Below are positions 17,019 through 25,871 of a stretch of DNA of 64,000 nucleotides, piece by piece (the stretch's first letter is position 1; every line of letters begins with the position of its first letter). Location: positions 1,116,001-1,180,000 of the forward strand of contig NZ_BAAGBE010000001.1 in the NCBI RefSeq assembly GCF_047149785.1. The letters are read 5' to 3'. A program made the translations under genes and the position numbers. Below the pieces are notes generated by a model. That model saw only the letters and a list, made by a program, of their open reading frames with translations, ran no database searches and was not told where the DNA came from. This DNA comes from Nitrobacter sp047149785 (GTDB taxonomy: Bacteria > Pseudomonadota > Alphaproteobacteria > Rhizobiales > Xanthobacteraceae).

Positions 17019-19076
17019 TTACACGTCCAGCATCTCCTCGCTGGCGAATTCGGCCTTGTCGGAGATGAAGGCGAAGCGCGCCTCCGCCTTGGTGCCCATC
17101 AGCCGCTCGACCGAGTCCGCCGTGTCCTCGCGATCGTCCGCCAGCAGCACAACGCGCAACATTGTGCGCTTGGCCGGGTCCATCGTGGTTTCCTTGAGCT
17201 GCGCCGGCATCATCTCGCCGAGGCCTTTGAAGCGGCCGACATCGACCTTGGCGTTGGCGTTGAACTCGCTCTTGAGCAGCGCCTCCTTGTGGGCGTCGTC
17301 GCGGGCGTAGACCGTCTTGCTGCCGTGGGTCAGCCGATAAAGCGGCGGCACCGCGAGATAGAGGTGGCCCTCGTCGATCAGGCGCGGCATCTGGCGGTAG
17401 AAGAACGTGATCAGCAGCGAGGCGATATGCGCGCCGTCGACGTCGGCGTCGGTCATGATGATGACGCGCGAATAGCGCAGGTCCTCTTCGCGATAGTTGG
17501 TGGCGGTGCCGCAGCCGAGCGCCTGGATCAGGTCGGCGAGTTGCGCGTTGGCGGTGACCTTGTCCCGGCCTGCGGAGGCCACGTTGAGGATCTTGCCGCG
17601 CAGCGGCAGCACGGCTTGCGTTTTGCGGTCGCGCGCCTGCTTGGCGCTGCCGCCGGCGGAGTCGCCCTCGACGATGAAGAGTTCCGAGCCGTCGGTCGCG
17701 GTATCGGTGCAATCGGCAAGCTTGCCGGGCAGGCGCAGCTTCTTCACCGCGCTTTTGCGCGAGGTTTCCTTCTCGGCGCGACGACGCAACCGCTCGTCGG
17801 CGCGCTCGACCACGAAGTCGAGCAGCCGGTTGGCCTGCGTCGGATTGCCGGACAGCCAGTGATCGAACGGGTCCTTGATCGCCTGTTCGACGATCCGCGC
17901 GGCCTCGGCGGTGGCGAGGCGGTCCTTGGTCTGGCCCTGGAATTCCGGCTCGCGGACGAACACCGAGAGCATCACCGCGGCCCCGACCATCACGTCCTCG
18001 GAGGTGATGGAGCTTGCGCGCTTGCCATGGCCGACGCGTTCGGCGTGGTCCTTCAGCCCGCGCAGCAGCGCGCTGCGCAGGCCCGACTCGTGGGTGCCGC
18101 CGTCCGGCGTCGGCACCGTATTGCAGTAGGAATACAGGAAGCCGTCGGCGTCGGCCGTCCACGCCACCGCCCATTCGCAGCCGCCATGCGCGCCGTTGCG
18201 GCCCGATCTGCCGGAGAAGATGTCGGGATGCACCAGCGTGTCCTTGTGGATCGCTGCTGCAAGATAGTCCTTCAGTCCGCCGGGAAAATGGAAGGTCGCT
18301 TCCGCCGGGACGTCGTCGAGGCCCTTGAGCAGTTCGGGGGCGCAATGCCAGCGGATCTCGACGCCGCCGAACAGATACGCCTTCGAGCGCGTCATCTTGA
18401 ACAGGCGCAGCGGCTTGAACGCGGCCTTCGCGCCGAAGATCTCGGTGTCGGGCTTGAAGCGGATGGTGGTGCCGCGGCGGTTGGCGATCCGGCCGAGGTC
18501 TTCCAGCTTGCCCTTGGGATGGCCGCGCTCGAACGTCATCCTGTAGAGGTTCTGGCTGCGCGCCACCTCCACTTCGAGGCGCGAGGAAAGCGCATTGACC
18601 ACGGACACGCCGACGCCGTGCAGGCCGCCGGAGGTCTCGTAGACCTTGGAGTCGAACTTGCCGCCCGAATGCAGCGTGCACATGATGACTTCGAGCGCCG
18701 ACTTCTTCGGGAATTTCGGGTGCGGATCGACCGGGATGCCGCGCCCGTTGTCGGTGACAGTGAGGAAGCCGTCGGCGGCCAGTTCGACATTGATGAAGGT
18801 GGCGTGCCCCGCCAGGGCTTCATCCATGCAATTGTCGATCACCTCGGCGAACAGGTGGTGCAGCGCCTTCTCGTCGGTGCCGCCGATGTACATGCCGGGG
18901 CGGCGACGGACCGGCTCGAGCCCCTCCAATACCTCGATGTCGGCGGCGGTGTAGCCGGCCTCGGCTCCCGATGCGCGGCTTGAGGCGCGGGCGGAGGGAC
19001 GGCCCTCGGCCTCGGAAGCGGCGAACAGATCGTTGGATGGTTTTGATTTAGCGTTTGGTTTCAGATGTTTGGGCAT
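17019..19076 (-). CDS. parE: DNA topoisomerase IV subunit B
   Basis: ATPase subunit of the type II topoisomerase that decatenates daughter chromosomes. The GHKL ATPase part has EVIDNCMDEALAGHA (about residue 80), the glycine loop TDNGRGIPV and SGGLHGVGVSVVNAL. The TOPRIM part has VEGDSAGGSAKQ (about 465) and DADVDGAHI (about 540). The 685-residue length and the absence of the GyrB-specific insertion identify it as ParE. A short Ser/Ala-rich N-terminal extension of about 40 residues precedes the YTAADIEVLEGLEPVRRRPGMY start of the conserved region. Confidence 0.95.
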   Translation of the reverse strand: MPKHLKPNAKSKPSNDLFAASEAEGRPSARASSRASGAEAGYTAADIEVLEGLEPVRRRPGMYIGGTDEKALHHLFAEVIDNCMDEALAGHATFINVELAADGFLTVTDNGRGIPVDPHPKFPKKSALEVIMCTLHSGGKFDSKVYETSGGLHGVGVSVVNALSSRLEVEVARSQNLYRMTFERGHPKGKLEDLGRIANRRGTTIRFKPDTEIFGAKAAFKPLRLFKMTRSKAYLFGGVEIRWHCAPELLKGLDDVPAEATFHFPGGLKDYLAAAIHKDTLVHPDIFSGRSGRNGAHGGCEWAVAWTADADGFLYSYCNTVPTPDGGTHESGLRSALLRGLKDHAERVGHGKRASSITSEDVMVGAAVMLSVFVREPEFQGQTKDRLATAEAARIVEQAIKDPFDHWLSGNPTQANRLLDFVVERADERLRRRAEKETSRKSAVKKLRLPGKLADCTDTATDGSELFIVEGDSAGGSAKQARDRKTQAVLPLRGKILNVASAGRDKVTANAQLADLIQALGCGTATNYREEDLRYSRVIIMTDADVDGAHIASLLITFFYRQMPRLIDEGHLYLAVPPLYRLTHGSKTVYARDDAHKEALLKSEFNANAKVDVGRFKGLGEMMPAQLKETTMDPAKRTMLRVVLLADDREDTADSVERLMGTKAEARFAFISDKAEFASEEMLDV

Positions 19077-19182
19077 AAATATTCAAAAATTACATGCGTC
19101 GCTTCGTGGCGAATCGGCTGCGCTGACTATGCCATGGACAAGGGTGAAATTGTGAACGGTAGCCTCATCGGCAGAGCAGGGG

Positions 19183-19551
19183 TCAGTCGCGTTCGGCGCG
19201 GAACAGAACGACGGCAAACAATAGCGTCGCAAAAACAACGATCACCGAACCGATCGCAGGCGCCGCGAAATAAGCCCCGTGGTTCGATAGCGTGAGCGCG
19301 ACCCCGGCCGGCAGTGCAACACCGCCGAGGATATGGAGCCAGCCCTGAATCCGGGCCAACGTACTGTTTCCTGCGGATGGCACCAGCTTATAATAAAGCC
19401 CGAACAGAAAGAGCAGAACCCCGCCGACGAGATTGAGATGGGCGTGGGCAGGGGCCAGCGTAAAGTTCTGCTGGATTCCCATGACCATTCCCGCGACCAT
19501 TCCGATCAGCAGGATTACAACACTGACGCACATCATCAACGACCCGATCAT
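19183..19551 (-). CDS. Small membrane protein resembling a heme-copper oxidase segment
   Basis: A 122-residue, four-helix membrane protein. Hydrophobic spans are at about 4-27, 38-56, 67-87 and 95-116. The motif HAHLNLVGG (residues 36-44) and a later WLHILGG recall histidine-bearing helices of cbb3/NorB-type oxidase subunit I, but the protein is far too short to be an oxidase. It may bind a metal or heme; this is inference only. A GAGGA 8 nt before the ATG supports the start. It lies between parE and a DedA gene. Confidence 0.78.
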   Translation of the reverse strand: MIGSLMMCVSVVILLIGMVAGMVMGIQQNFTLAPAHAHLNLVGGVLLFLFGLYYKLVPSAGNSTLARIQGWLHILGGVALPAGVALTLSNHGAYFAAPAIGSVIVVFATLLFAVVLFRAERD

Positions 19552-19712
19552 TTGATTTCCTCACAGCAATGCCCCAAAACCTGCGGCCCCGATGCACCCG
19601 TCTTTGTGACTTGAAGTCGCGCCACCGGCTAGCTTAGCTGTCGGCGACAGTCTTGGCACGGCGGAGTTCCAGATAGCCCCGGCACGGGCGGAGATGGCAA
19701 GAGGCGTTTTAA

Positions 19713-20243
19713 ATGGAAGAGGTCGGACGCGGCCTGGTCGACTTCGTACGCGATCACCAGGTTTGGGCCGCTCCTGTCGTGCTGCTGCTTGCCTTCGGCG
19801 AGTCCCTTGCCTTCATCTCGCTGCTGGTTCCAGCCTGGAGTGTGTTGATCGCGATCGGCGCGCTGATCGGCGTCAGCGACATCAAATTCGGGCCGATCTG
19901 GATCGCGGCCGCCGTCGGCGCGGCGCTCGGCGATTGGCTGTCCTACTGGTTCGGCTACCGCTTCAAAAACGGCGTCGCCGAGATGTGGCCGTTGTCGCGC
20001 TATCCCGATCTGCTGCCGCGCGGCCAGGCTTTCGTGCAGCGATGGGGCATCCCATCTATTTACATCGGGCGGTTTTTCGGACCGCTGCGCGCCACGGTGC
20101 CGCTCGCCGCCGGAATCTTTGCCATGCCGTACTGGCGTTTCCAGATCGCCAACTGGACGTCCGCCCTGGTCTGGTCGGCGGTGTTGCTGCTGTTCGGCGA
20201 CCTGATCTCGCGGATCGTCGAATGGGCATGGCGCGCGGTTTGA
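19713..20243 (+). CDS. DedA family membrane protein
   Basis: A 176-residue inner-membrane protein of the DedA/VTT superfamily. The characteristic features are the early FGESLAFISLLVPAW segment (about residues 28-42), AAVGAALGDWLSYWFGY (about 70-86) and the conserved arginine motif GRFFGPLRATVPLAAG (about 115-130). DedA proteins are linked to lipid-carrier flipping, proton-motive force and membrane homeostasis. It is somewhat shorter than the usual 200-220 residues. It is the first gene of a short plus-strand run with argC. Confidence 0.9.
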   Translation: MEEVGRGLVDFVRDHQVWAAPVVLLLAFGESLAFISLLVPAWSVLIAIGALIGVSDIKFGPIWIAAAVGAALGDWLSYWFGYRFKNGVAEMWPLSRYPDLLPRGQAFVQRWGIPSIYIGRFFGPLRATVPLAAGIFAMPYWRFQIANWTSALVWSAVLLLFGDLISRIVEWAWRAV

Positions 20244-20355
20244 GCGTGAGCGGATACCCGAAGCGACGTCGGACGAGGTGGTCGCGCGGCCGTCGCATTT
20301 GGATTACAAGGCGAACAGGCCAGCGAGCGCGCTCGCGGGATGCAAGGATGAAGTC

Positions 20356-21354
20356 GTGACTGCCGCAGACACCAAAGCGAAAGACTCAAGTCCCAGCGCC
20401 AGGATCGCCGCCCGGCCTGCGGTGTTCGTCGACGGCGCATCGGGAACCACGGGGCTGGAAATCCGTGAGCGGCTGGACCGGCAGGGCGACGTCGTCGTCA
20501 AAAGCCTCGACGGCGACAAGCGGAAGGATCCGGCCGCCAAGCGCGCGCTGATGGCGGAGGTCGATCTCGTGATCCTGTGCCTGCCCGATGACGCGGCCAG
20601 GGAAACGGTCGCCTTGATCGACGGCATGGGCGCGGACGCGCCGAAGGTGCTCGACGCCTCGACGGCGTTTCGCGTCGCGCCGGACTGGACCTACGGCTTT
20701 CCGGAACTGACGCCGGATCAGGCGGACAGGATCAAGGGGGCGCGCAAGGTCACGAACCCCGGCTGCTATCCGACCGGATCGATCGCCTTGCTGCGGCCGC
20801 TGACCGACGCCGGGCTGATCCCGCCGGACTATCCCGTCACCATCAACGCGGTGAGCGGCTATTCCGGCGGCGGCAAGTCGATGATCGAGAGTTTCGAGAA
20901 CGGCACCGCGCCGGCGTTCGAGCTTTACGGATTGGGATTCGAGCACAAGCATCTGCCGGAAACGCAGACGTATGCGAACCTGACGCGGCGGCCGATTTTC
21001 GCGCCGTCGGTCGGCGACTACCGGCAGGGCATGCTGGTGTCGATCCCGCTGCATCTCGATACGCTGCCGGGCAAGCCCGATGGCGCGGCGCTTCATGCGG
21101 CGCTGGCCAAGCGTTACGCGGGCAGTACCTATGTTTCGGTGATGCCGATGGACAACGCTGCTGCGAAAAGCGGACGGATCGAGCCGGAGGCGCTTAACGG
21201 CAGCAACAGGCTCGAGCTTCATGTTTTCGCCAGCGACAAGCACCGGCAGGCCGTTCTGGTCGCGAGGCTCGACAATCTCGGCAAGGGCGCATCCGGCGCG
21301 GCGGTGCAGAACATGCGGCTGATGTTGGGCTTGAGGGATACGGGGACGGATTAG
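20356..21354 (+). CDS. argC: N-acetyl-gamma-glutamyl-phosphate reductase, type 2
   Basis: NADPH-dependent reductase of the third step of arginine biosynthesis. The N terminus VFVDGASGTTGLEI is the nucleotide-binding loop. NPGCYPTGSIALLRPL carries the catalytic cysteine, and SGYSGGGKSMIE together with HKHLPETQTY are typical of the short type-2 ArgC (about 310-330 residues). Upstream in-frame codons reach 20278, but GTG 20356 has AAGGA 8 nt upstream and gives a normal-length protein; an initiation within the first 25 codons remains open. It is alone here, without other arg genes. Confidence 0.93.
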   Translation: MTAADTKAKDSSPSARIAARPAVFVDGASGTTGLEIRERLDRQGDVVVKSLDGDKRKDPAAKRALMAEVDLVILCLPDDAARETVALIDGMGADAPKVLDASTAFRVAPDWTYGFPELTPDQADRIKGARKVTNPGCYPTGSIALLRPLTDAGLIPPDYPVTINAVSGYSGGGKSMIESFENGTAPAFELYGLGFEHKHLPETQTYANLTRRPIFAPSVGDYRQGMLVSIPLHLDTLPGKPDGAALHAALAKRYAGSTYVSVMPMDNAAAKSGRIEPEALNGSNRLELHVFASDKHRQAVLVARLDNLGKGASGAAVQNMRLMLGLRDTGTD

Positions 21355-21429
21355 GCGCGGACACATTCGCACGCAGCCAAAATGGGGATAATGCGAGTTT
21401 GACAGAGGCCAGATAGAAGGAGCGGTTTC

Positions 21430-21858
21430 ATGCTTGCCGGTCAGGTGGCGCTTGTTCTTGCCGCCGCGTTTACGGGGGCCGCTTTCTACATCAATTTCGC
21501 GGAGCATCCCGCGCGCTTGGTGCTGGATGACGAGAATCTGCTTAAGCAATGGAAGCCAAGCTATGATGCCGGCTACACGATGCAAGCAAGCTTGGCTGCC
21601 ATCTCGGCAGCGTTTGGTTTACTGGCGGCATGGATCGCCGGAGATTGGCGATGGATCGTCGGCGCGGTGCTTATATTCGGCAACTGGCCCTATACCCTCT
21701 TCGGTATTATGCCGACAAATAACAGGCTGAAGGCTATCGCGGAGACCGACGCGGGTTCAACATCGAGGGCCATGCTCGTGGCGTGGGGACGACTGCATGC
21801 CGTCAGAACCGCGCTCGGCTTTGCTGCGACTCTCGCATATCTGTGGGCTCTAAACTGA
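21430..21858 (+). CDS. DUF1772 family membrane protein
   Basis: A 142-residue inner-membrane protein with four hydrophobic spans (about 5-22, 50-70, 76-92 and 120-140). The sequence FTGAAFYINFAEHPARL near the N terminus and WPYTLFGIMPTNNRL in the middle match the DUF1772 (anthrone-oxygenase-like) family. The biochemical role is unknown in most members. A ribosome-binding site (AGAAGGAGC) precedes the ATG by 7-8 nt. It stands alone between argC and the convergent phaC. Confidence 0.85.
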   Translation: MLAGQVALVLAAAFTGAAFYINFAEHPARLVLDDENLLKQWKPSYDAGYTMQASLAAISAAFGLLAAWIAGDWRWIVGAVLIFGNWPYTLFGIMPTNNRLKAIAETDAGSTSRAMLVAWGRLHAVRTALGFAATLAYLWALN

Positions 21859-21928
21859 AGCGAATCGAGACCCAAACTCACGTCGCCTACTATCGAGTCA
21901 TTCAAGTTGTGAGATAGGCTAAATCACC

Positions 21929-23740
21929 TCACGCCCGCACCCGCACGTAGCTGCCGGGCGCGTCCTCGATCGGCGGCAGCGCGGCGCTGCCGACCTCGCG
22001 GGCAGGGACCACCTCGGCGTCGATGCCGCGCAGCCAGGCGTGCCAGTCCGGCCACCACGAACCCTTGTGTTCCTGCGCGCTTTTCATCCACTCGGCCAGC
22101 GTGGTGTTGGCGATGGCGTCGCTGGTCCAGTACTGGTATTTGCCGAGCGACGGCGGATTGATGACGCCGGCGATGTGCCCGGATCCCGACAGCACGTAGC
22201 GCACCGGGCCGCCGAAGAATCGCGAGCCGTACAGCACCGATTCCGCCGGCGCGATGTGATCCTCTCGGGTGGCCAGATTGTACACCGGCACCTTGACCTT
22301 CGAGAGGTCGAGCAGGGTGTTGTCGAGCACCATCGAGCCGGTCGAGAGGCGGTTCTCCAGGTAGCAGTTGCGCAGGTAATAGGAATGGTTGGCCGCTGGC
22401 ATCCGCGTCGCGTCCGAATTCCAGTGCAGCAGATCGAAGGCCGGCGGCGTCTTGCCCTTGAGGTAGTTGCTGACGACATAGGACCAGATCAGGTCGTTGG
22501 AGCGCAGCATGTTGAAGGCCATCGCCATCTTGCTGCCTTCCAGAACCCCCGCCTGTTTCATGTCGCGTTCGAGCGCGGAAATCTGGTCCTCGTCCACGAA
22601 CACCATGAGATCGCCGGCATAGGTGAAATCGACCTGCGCGGCGAAGAACGTCGCCGACGCCACGCGCCCCTGCCGCTTGTCCGCGAGCCACGCCAGCGTG
22701 GCGGCGAGCAGCGTGCCGCCGACGCAATAGCCGACGGTATGCACTTTCATCTCGCCGGTCGCTTTCCCGATCGCGTCCATCGCCGCCAGCGGGCCTTCCT
22801 TCATGTAGTCCTCGAAGGTCTTTTCGCCGAGCCGCCTGTCGGGATTGACCCAGGAGATCACGAACACCGTGATGCCCTGATCGACGCACCACTTGATGAA
22901 GGATTTCTCCGGCTTCAGATCGAGGATGTAGAACTTGTTGATCCACGGCGGCACGATCAGGAGCGGCGTTCGCAGCACCGTGTCGGTGCTCGGCGAATAC
23001 TGGATCAGTTGCATCAGCTCGTTCTGGTAGATCACCTTGCCCGGCGTCGTCGCCATGTTGACGCCGAGTTCGAGATCGCCGGAGTCGGACTGGCGGATGC
23101 GCAGCACGCCGTTGCCGGCCGCGATGTCCTCCGCCAGCATCTTCATGCCGCGCGCGAGATTGGCGGCGTTCGAGGCGAAGGTTTCGCGCAGCACCTCCGG
23201 ATTGGTCATCACGAAATTCGACGGCGACATCGCGTTGGTGAGCTGCGCGGTATAGAACTCGGCCTTCTTGCGGGTGTGCGGATCGAGGCCCTCGGCGTCG
23301 CGAACCAACGCGTTCGCCCATCTGGTCGTCAGCAGATACGCCTGCATCACGAAATCGAAAAACTGGTTCGTTCGCCATTCCGGATCGGCGAAACGCTTGT
23401 CGCGCGGCGCCGGCTCCACGGCGGGCCCGGTCTCCTCGCCGGCGAGGCGGCGCGCGGCGTAGCCCCAGAGGTCCAGATAGGCCTTGCCGAGCTTCGCCTG
23501 CAATTCGACCGCGCGGCTCGGATCCGACAGCCAGTAGTCCGCCACCGTGCTGATGGTCCTGATCAACTCGGCGAACTCGTTCGGCCGGTCGTCGCGCGCC
23601 TCGCCGCCCTCGCGGGCCTTGAGGTAAGCGGCCAGCGCCCGGCCGCCGCTCTCCATCGCATTCGCGAGATTCATCGCGAAGGTGTCCGGGTCGAACCGGG
23701 GCTTGGCCTCGGCCTTGGTCTCGACAGGTAACTCGCTCAT
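21929..23740 (-). CDS. phaC: Class I poly(3-hydroxyalkanoate) synthase
   Basis: Polymerises (R)-3-hydroxyacyl-CoA into polyhydroxybutyrate granules. The 603-residue length is typical of class I PhaC. The lipase-like box GYCVGG has the catalytic cysteine at residue 339. The aspartate lies in TREDHIAP (about 500) and the histidine in SGSGHIAGVINPP (about 530). The N-terminal domain with PEVLRETFASNAANLARGMKML is also family-typical. No phaA, phaB or phaR lies next to it. It is divergent from the lipoprotein gene. Confidence 0.97.
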   Translation of the reverse strand: MSELPVETKAEAKPRFDPDTFAMNLANAMESGGRALAAYLKAREGGEARDDRPNEFAELIRTISTVADYWLSDPSRAVELQAKLGKAYLDLWGYAARRLAGEETGPAVEPAPRDKRFADPEWRTNQFFDFVMQAYLLTTRWANALVRDAEGLDPHTRKKAEFYTAQLTNAMSPSNFVMTNPEVLRETFASNAANLARGMKMLAEDIAAGNGVLRIRQSDSGDLELGVNMATTPGKVIYQNELMQLIQYSPSTDTVLRTPLLIVPPWINKFYILDLKPEKSFIKWCVDQGITVFVISWVNPDRRLGEKTFEDYMKEGPLAAMDAIGKATGEMKVHTVGYCVGGTLLAATLAWLADKRQGRVASATFFAAQVDFTYAGDLMVFVDEDQISALERDMKQAGVLEGSKMAMAFNMLRSNDLIWSYVVSNYLKGKTPPAFDLLHWNSDATRMPAANHSYYLRNCYLENRLSTGSMVLDNTLLDLSKVKVPVYNLATREDHIAPAESVLYGSRFFGGPVRYVLSGSGHIAGVINPPSLGKYQYWTSDAIANTTLAEWMKSAQEHKGSWWPDWHAWLRGIDAEVVPAREVGSAALPPIEDAPGSYVRVRA

Positions 23741-24012
23741 GGCCGCACACCTGAGGGGTTGTTCAAAGTTCCGTCACGCGCGTTGGCGGGCGGCAATCAT
23801 GGCATAATCTGGGGAGCATTGCCGGTTTCCGTGTGTTGCGGTGCGACAAAACATCTTGGTGATGTCATAGATGAGCCCAGATGGGCCGGTTGTAATGCGC
23901 TGGCGCATCGGCAACCTTCATGTTCCGAGCAAGGTTTAGACCCGCGGTTCGATCTGGCGAGACAAGCATCGTGATGCCGCAAGTCAGATGGGGCGACGTG
24001 AGCGTATCCGGA

Positions 24013-24294
24013 ATGAGACCAATTGGCCGCGCGGCGTTCGGAGTCGTCACGATACTGCTGCTTTTGCTCTCGCTCGGCGGCTGCTCGACATCGATCGCGG
24101 ATCTGCCTTTCGGCGGCTCGTCGGACGCGCCGGAACGGGCGGCCGACGTGCCGGACTACCCCGCGGTCCATGACATTCCCGCGCCGAGAGAGCAGGCGGC
24201 GATGGACCCCGCCGAACAGGCCAGGGTTGAGAAGGAACTGATCGCCGCGCGCCAGCACCAGTCCCAGGCGGCCCAGGCCTCGGAGGCCAGATAA
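24013..24294 (+). CDS. Small putative lipoprotein, unknown function
   Basis: A protein of about 93 residues with a lipoprotein signal: basic start MRPIGR, a hydrophobic stretch VVTILLLLLSL and a lipobox LGGC with Cys near residue 24. The mature part is short, polar and Pro/Ala/Glu-rich (about residues 30-93) and looks disordered or helical. The start is uncertain: in-frame ATG codons at 23974 and 23920 would give a longer N-terminal region, but 24013 places the signal peptide correctly. No homologous function is recognised. Confidence 0.68.
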   Translation: MRPIGRAAFGVVTILLLLLSLGGCSTSIADLPFGGSSDAPERAADVPDYPAVHDIPAPREQAAMDPAEQARVEKELIAARQHQSQAAQASEAR

Positions 24295-24359
24295 GCCGGC
24301 GCGCGGTCCCGGTTCGCGCCGCGATACGCGAAGTGCTGGCGGAGAGGGCGTCCGTGTTG

Positions 24360-24462
24360 GAGTTTTTCACCGTTTCACGGAAACGGTGAAAACTCTAGAT
24401 TCCTGATTTGACGCGTTTTCTTCACGCGAACCGGATTCCACTTCGCTCGAAAACGCTATAGA
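24360..24462 (-). repeat. Two-hairpin dispersed repeat, copy B (minus orientation)
   Basis: Read on the plus strand it is the reverse of copy A: gacGCGTTTTCttcacgcgaaccggattccacttcgctcGAAAACGCtatag. The second hairpin position is filled by GAGTTTTTCACCGTTTC-acg-GAAACGGTGAAAACTC, a different sequence but an almost perfect 16-bp stem. This shows that the second hairpin is conserved as structure rather than sequence. It lies 100 bp before the aminotransferase gene. Confidence 0.85.
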
Positions 24463-24562
24463 CTGCTGCGATTCAAGCACGAGAGTACGCGTGGAACCGT
24501 CAGGTCGGGCGAGGTAGTCCTCGTGCCGATCGTTCGTCAAATCCGGCCCGGAGCCAGGAGCC

Positions 24563-25780
24563 ATGGAAGAGTTTTATCGTATCCGCCGTCTGCCGCCTTA
24601 TGTGTTCGAACAGGTCAATCGCGCCAAGGCGGCCGCACGGAACGCCGGAGCCGATATCATCGACCTCGGCATGGGCAATCCGGACCTGCCGACGCCGCCC
24701 CACGTCATCAAGAAGCTCAAGGAAACCCTGGGCAAGCCCAAGACCGACCGCTATTCGGCCTCGCGCGGCGTCACCGGCCTGCGCAAGGCGCAAGCCGGCT
24801 ACTATGCCCGCCGCTTCGGGGTGAAACTCAATCCCGATACCCAGATCGTGGCCACGCTCGGCTCCAAGGAAGGCTTCGCCAACGTCGCGCAGGCGATCAC
24901 CGCGCCGGGCGACGTGGTGTTATGCCCGAACCCGAGCTATCCGATTCACGCATTCGGCTTTTTGATGGCGGGCGGCGTGATCCGCTCGGTGCCGTCAGCG
25001 CCGACGCCGGATTTCTTCGCCGCCTGCGAGCGCGCCATCATCCATTCCATTCCGAAGCCGATCGCGCTGATCGTCTGCTACCCGTCGAACCCGACGGCGC
25101 AGGTCGCAGGCCTCGATTTCTACCGAGACCTCGTCGCGTTCGCCAAGAAGCACGAGATCTTCATCCTGTCCGACCTCGCATATTCCGAGGTCTATTTCGA
25201 CGACAACCCGCCGCCCTCGGTGCTTCAGGTGCCCGGCGCGATCGACGTCACCGTCGAGTTCACCTCGATGTCCAAGACGTTTTCGATGGCCGGATGGCGT
25301 ATCGGCTTCGCGGTCGGCAACGAACGCATCATCGCGGCTCTCGCCCGGGTGAAGTCCTATCTCGATTACGGCGCGTTCACGCCGATCCAGGTGGCGGCGA
25401 CGGCGGCCCTGAACGGTCCGGACACCTGCATTCGCGAGATGCGCGACACCTATCGCAAGCGTCGCGACACGTTGGTTGAATCCTTCGGCCGCGCTGGATG
25501 GGTGATCCCGCCGCCGCAGGCCTCGATGTTCGCATGGGCGCCGCTGCCCGAACGCTTCCGCGATCTCGGCAGCATGCAGTTCTCCACCCTGATGGTCGAG
25601 AAATCCGGGGTCGTGGTCTCGCCCGGCGTCGGCTTCGGCGAACACGGCGAGGGCTATGTCCGCATCGCCATGGTGGAAAACGAACAGAGAATCCGCCAGG
25701 CCGCCCGCGGCGTCCGCCACTTCCTTGAAAGCGGCATCGAAACGTTGCACAACGTGGTTCCTCTCGCCAACCGGCGATAG
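24563..25780 (+). CDS. Class I/II aminotransferase, AlaC/LL-DAP aminotransferase-like
   Basis: PLP aminotransferase of 405 residues. Family features are DLGMGNPDLPTPPHV near residue 33, YSASRGVTGLRKA, CPNPSYPIHAFGF, YPSNPTAQVA and the PLP-lysine region EFTSMSKTFSMAGWRIGF (Lys near 240). This subgroup contains glutamate-pyruvate aminotransferase AlaC and is annotated variously as alanine, methionine or LL-diaminopimelate aminotransferase. Next to it, 91 bp downstream, is the homoserine dehydrogenase gene, a conserved proteobacterial neighbourhood that suggests a role in amino-acid metabolism. Exact substrate is unresolved. Confidence 0.9.
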   Translation: MEEFYRIRRLPPYVFEQVNRAKAAARNAGADIIDLGMGNPDLPTPPHVIKKLKETLGKPKTDRYSASRGVTGLRKAQAGYYARRFGVKLNPDTQIVATLGSKEGFANVAQAITAPGDVVLCPNPSYPIHAFGFLMAGGVIRSVPSAPTPDFFAACERAIIHSIPKPIALIVCYPSNPTAQVAGLDFYRDLVAFAKKHEIFILSDLAYSEVYFDDNPPPSVLQVPGAIDVTVEFTSMSKTFSMAGWRIGFAVGNERIIAALARVKSYLDYGAFTPIQVAATAALNGPDTCIREMRDTYRKRRDTLVESFGRAGWVIPPPQASMFAWAPLPERFRDLGSMQFSTLMVEKSGVVVSPGVGFGEHGEGYVRIAMVENEQRIRQAARGVRHFLESGIETLHNVVPLANRR

Positions 25781-25871
25781 GCGCCGGTTCGGGGACGGCC
25801 TTGCGGCCTTTCGGGCCGGATCGTGCCTTGATCGTCCCTTGCAACACCGGTTTTTCCAGCAGGTTTCCCTC

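Noticed and set aside
16980..18983. A 667-codon plus-strand frame and a 630-codon minus-strand frame over parE
   Set aside because: Both are shadows of the parE coding sequence. Only the last 62 codons of the minus-strand frame (16789-16977) were kept, because they form a separate small membrane protein.
22040..23731. Long frames antisense to and out of phase with phaC
   Set aside because: phaC is complete with its catalytic residues; the other frames show only codon-bias artefacts.
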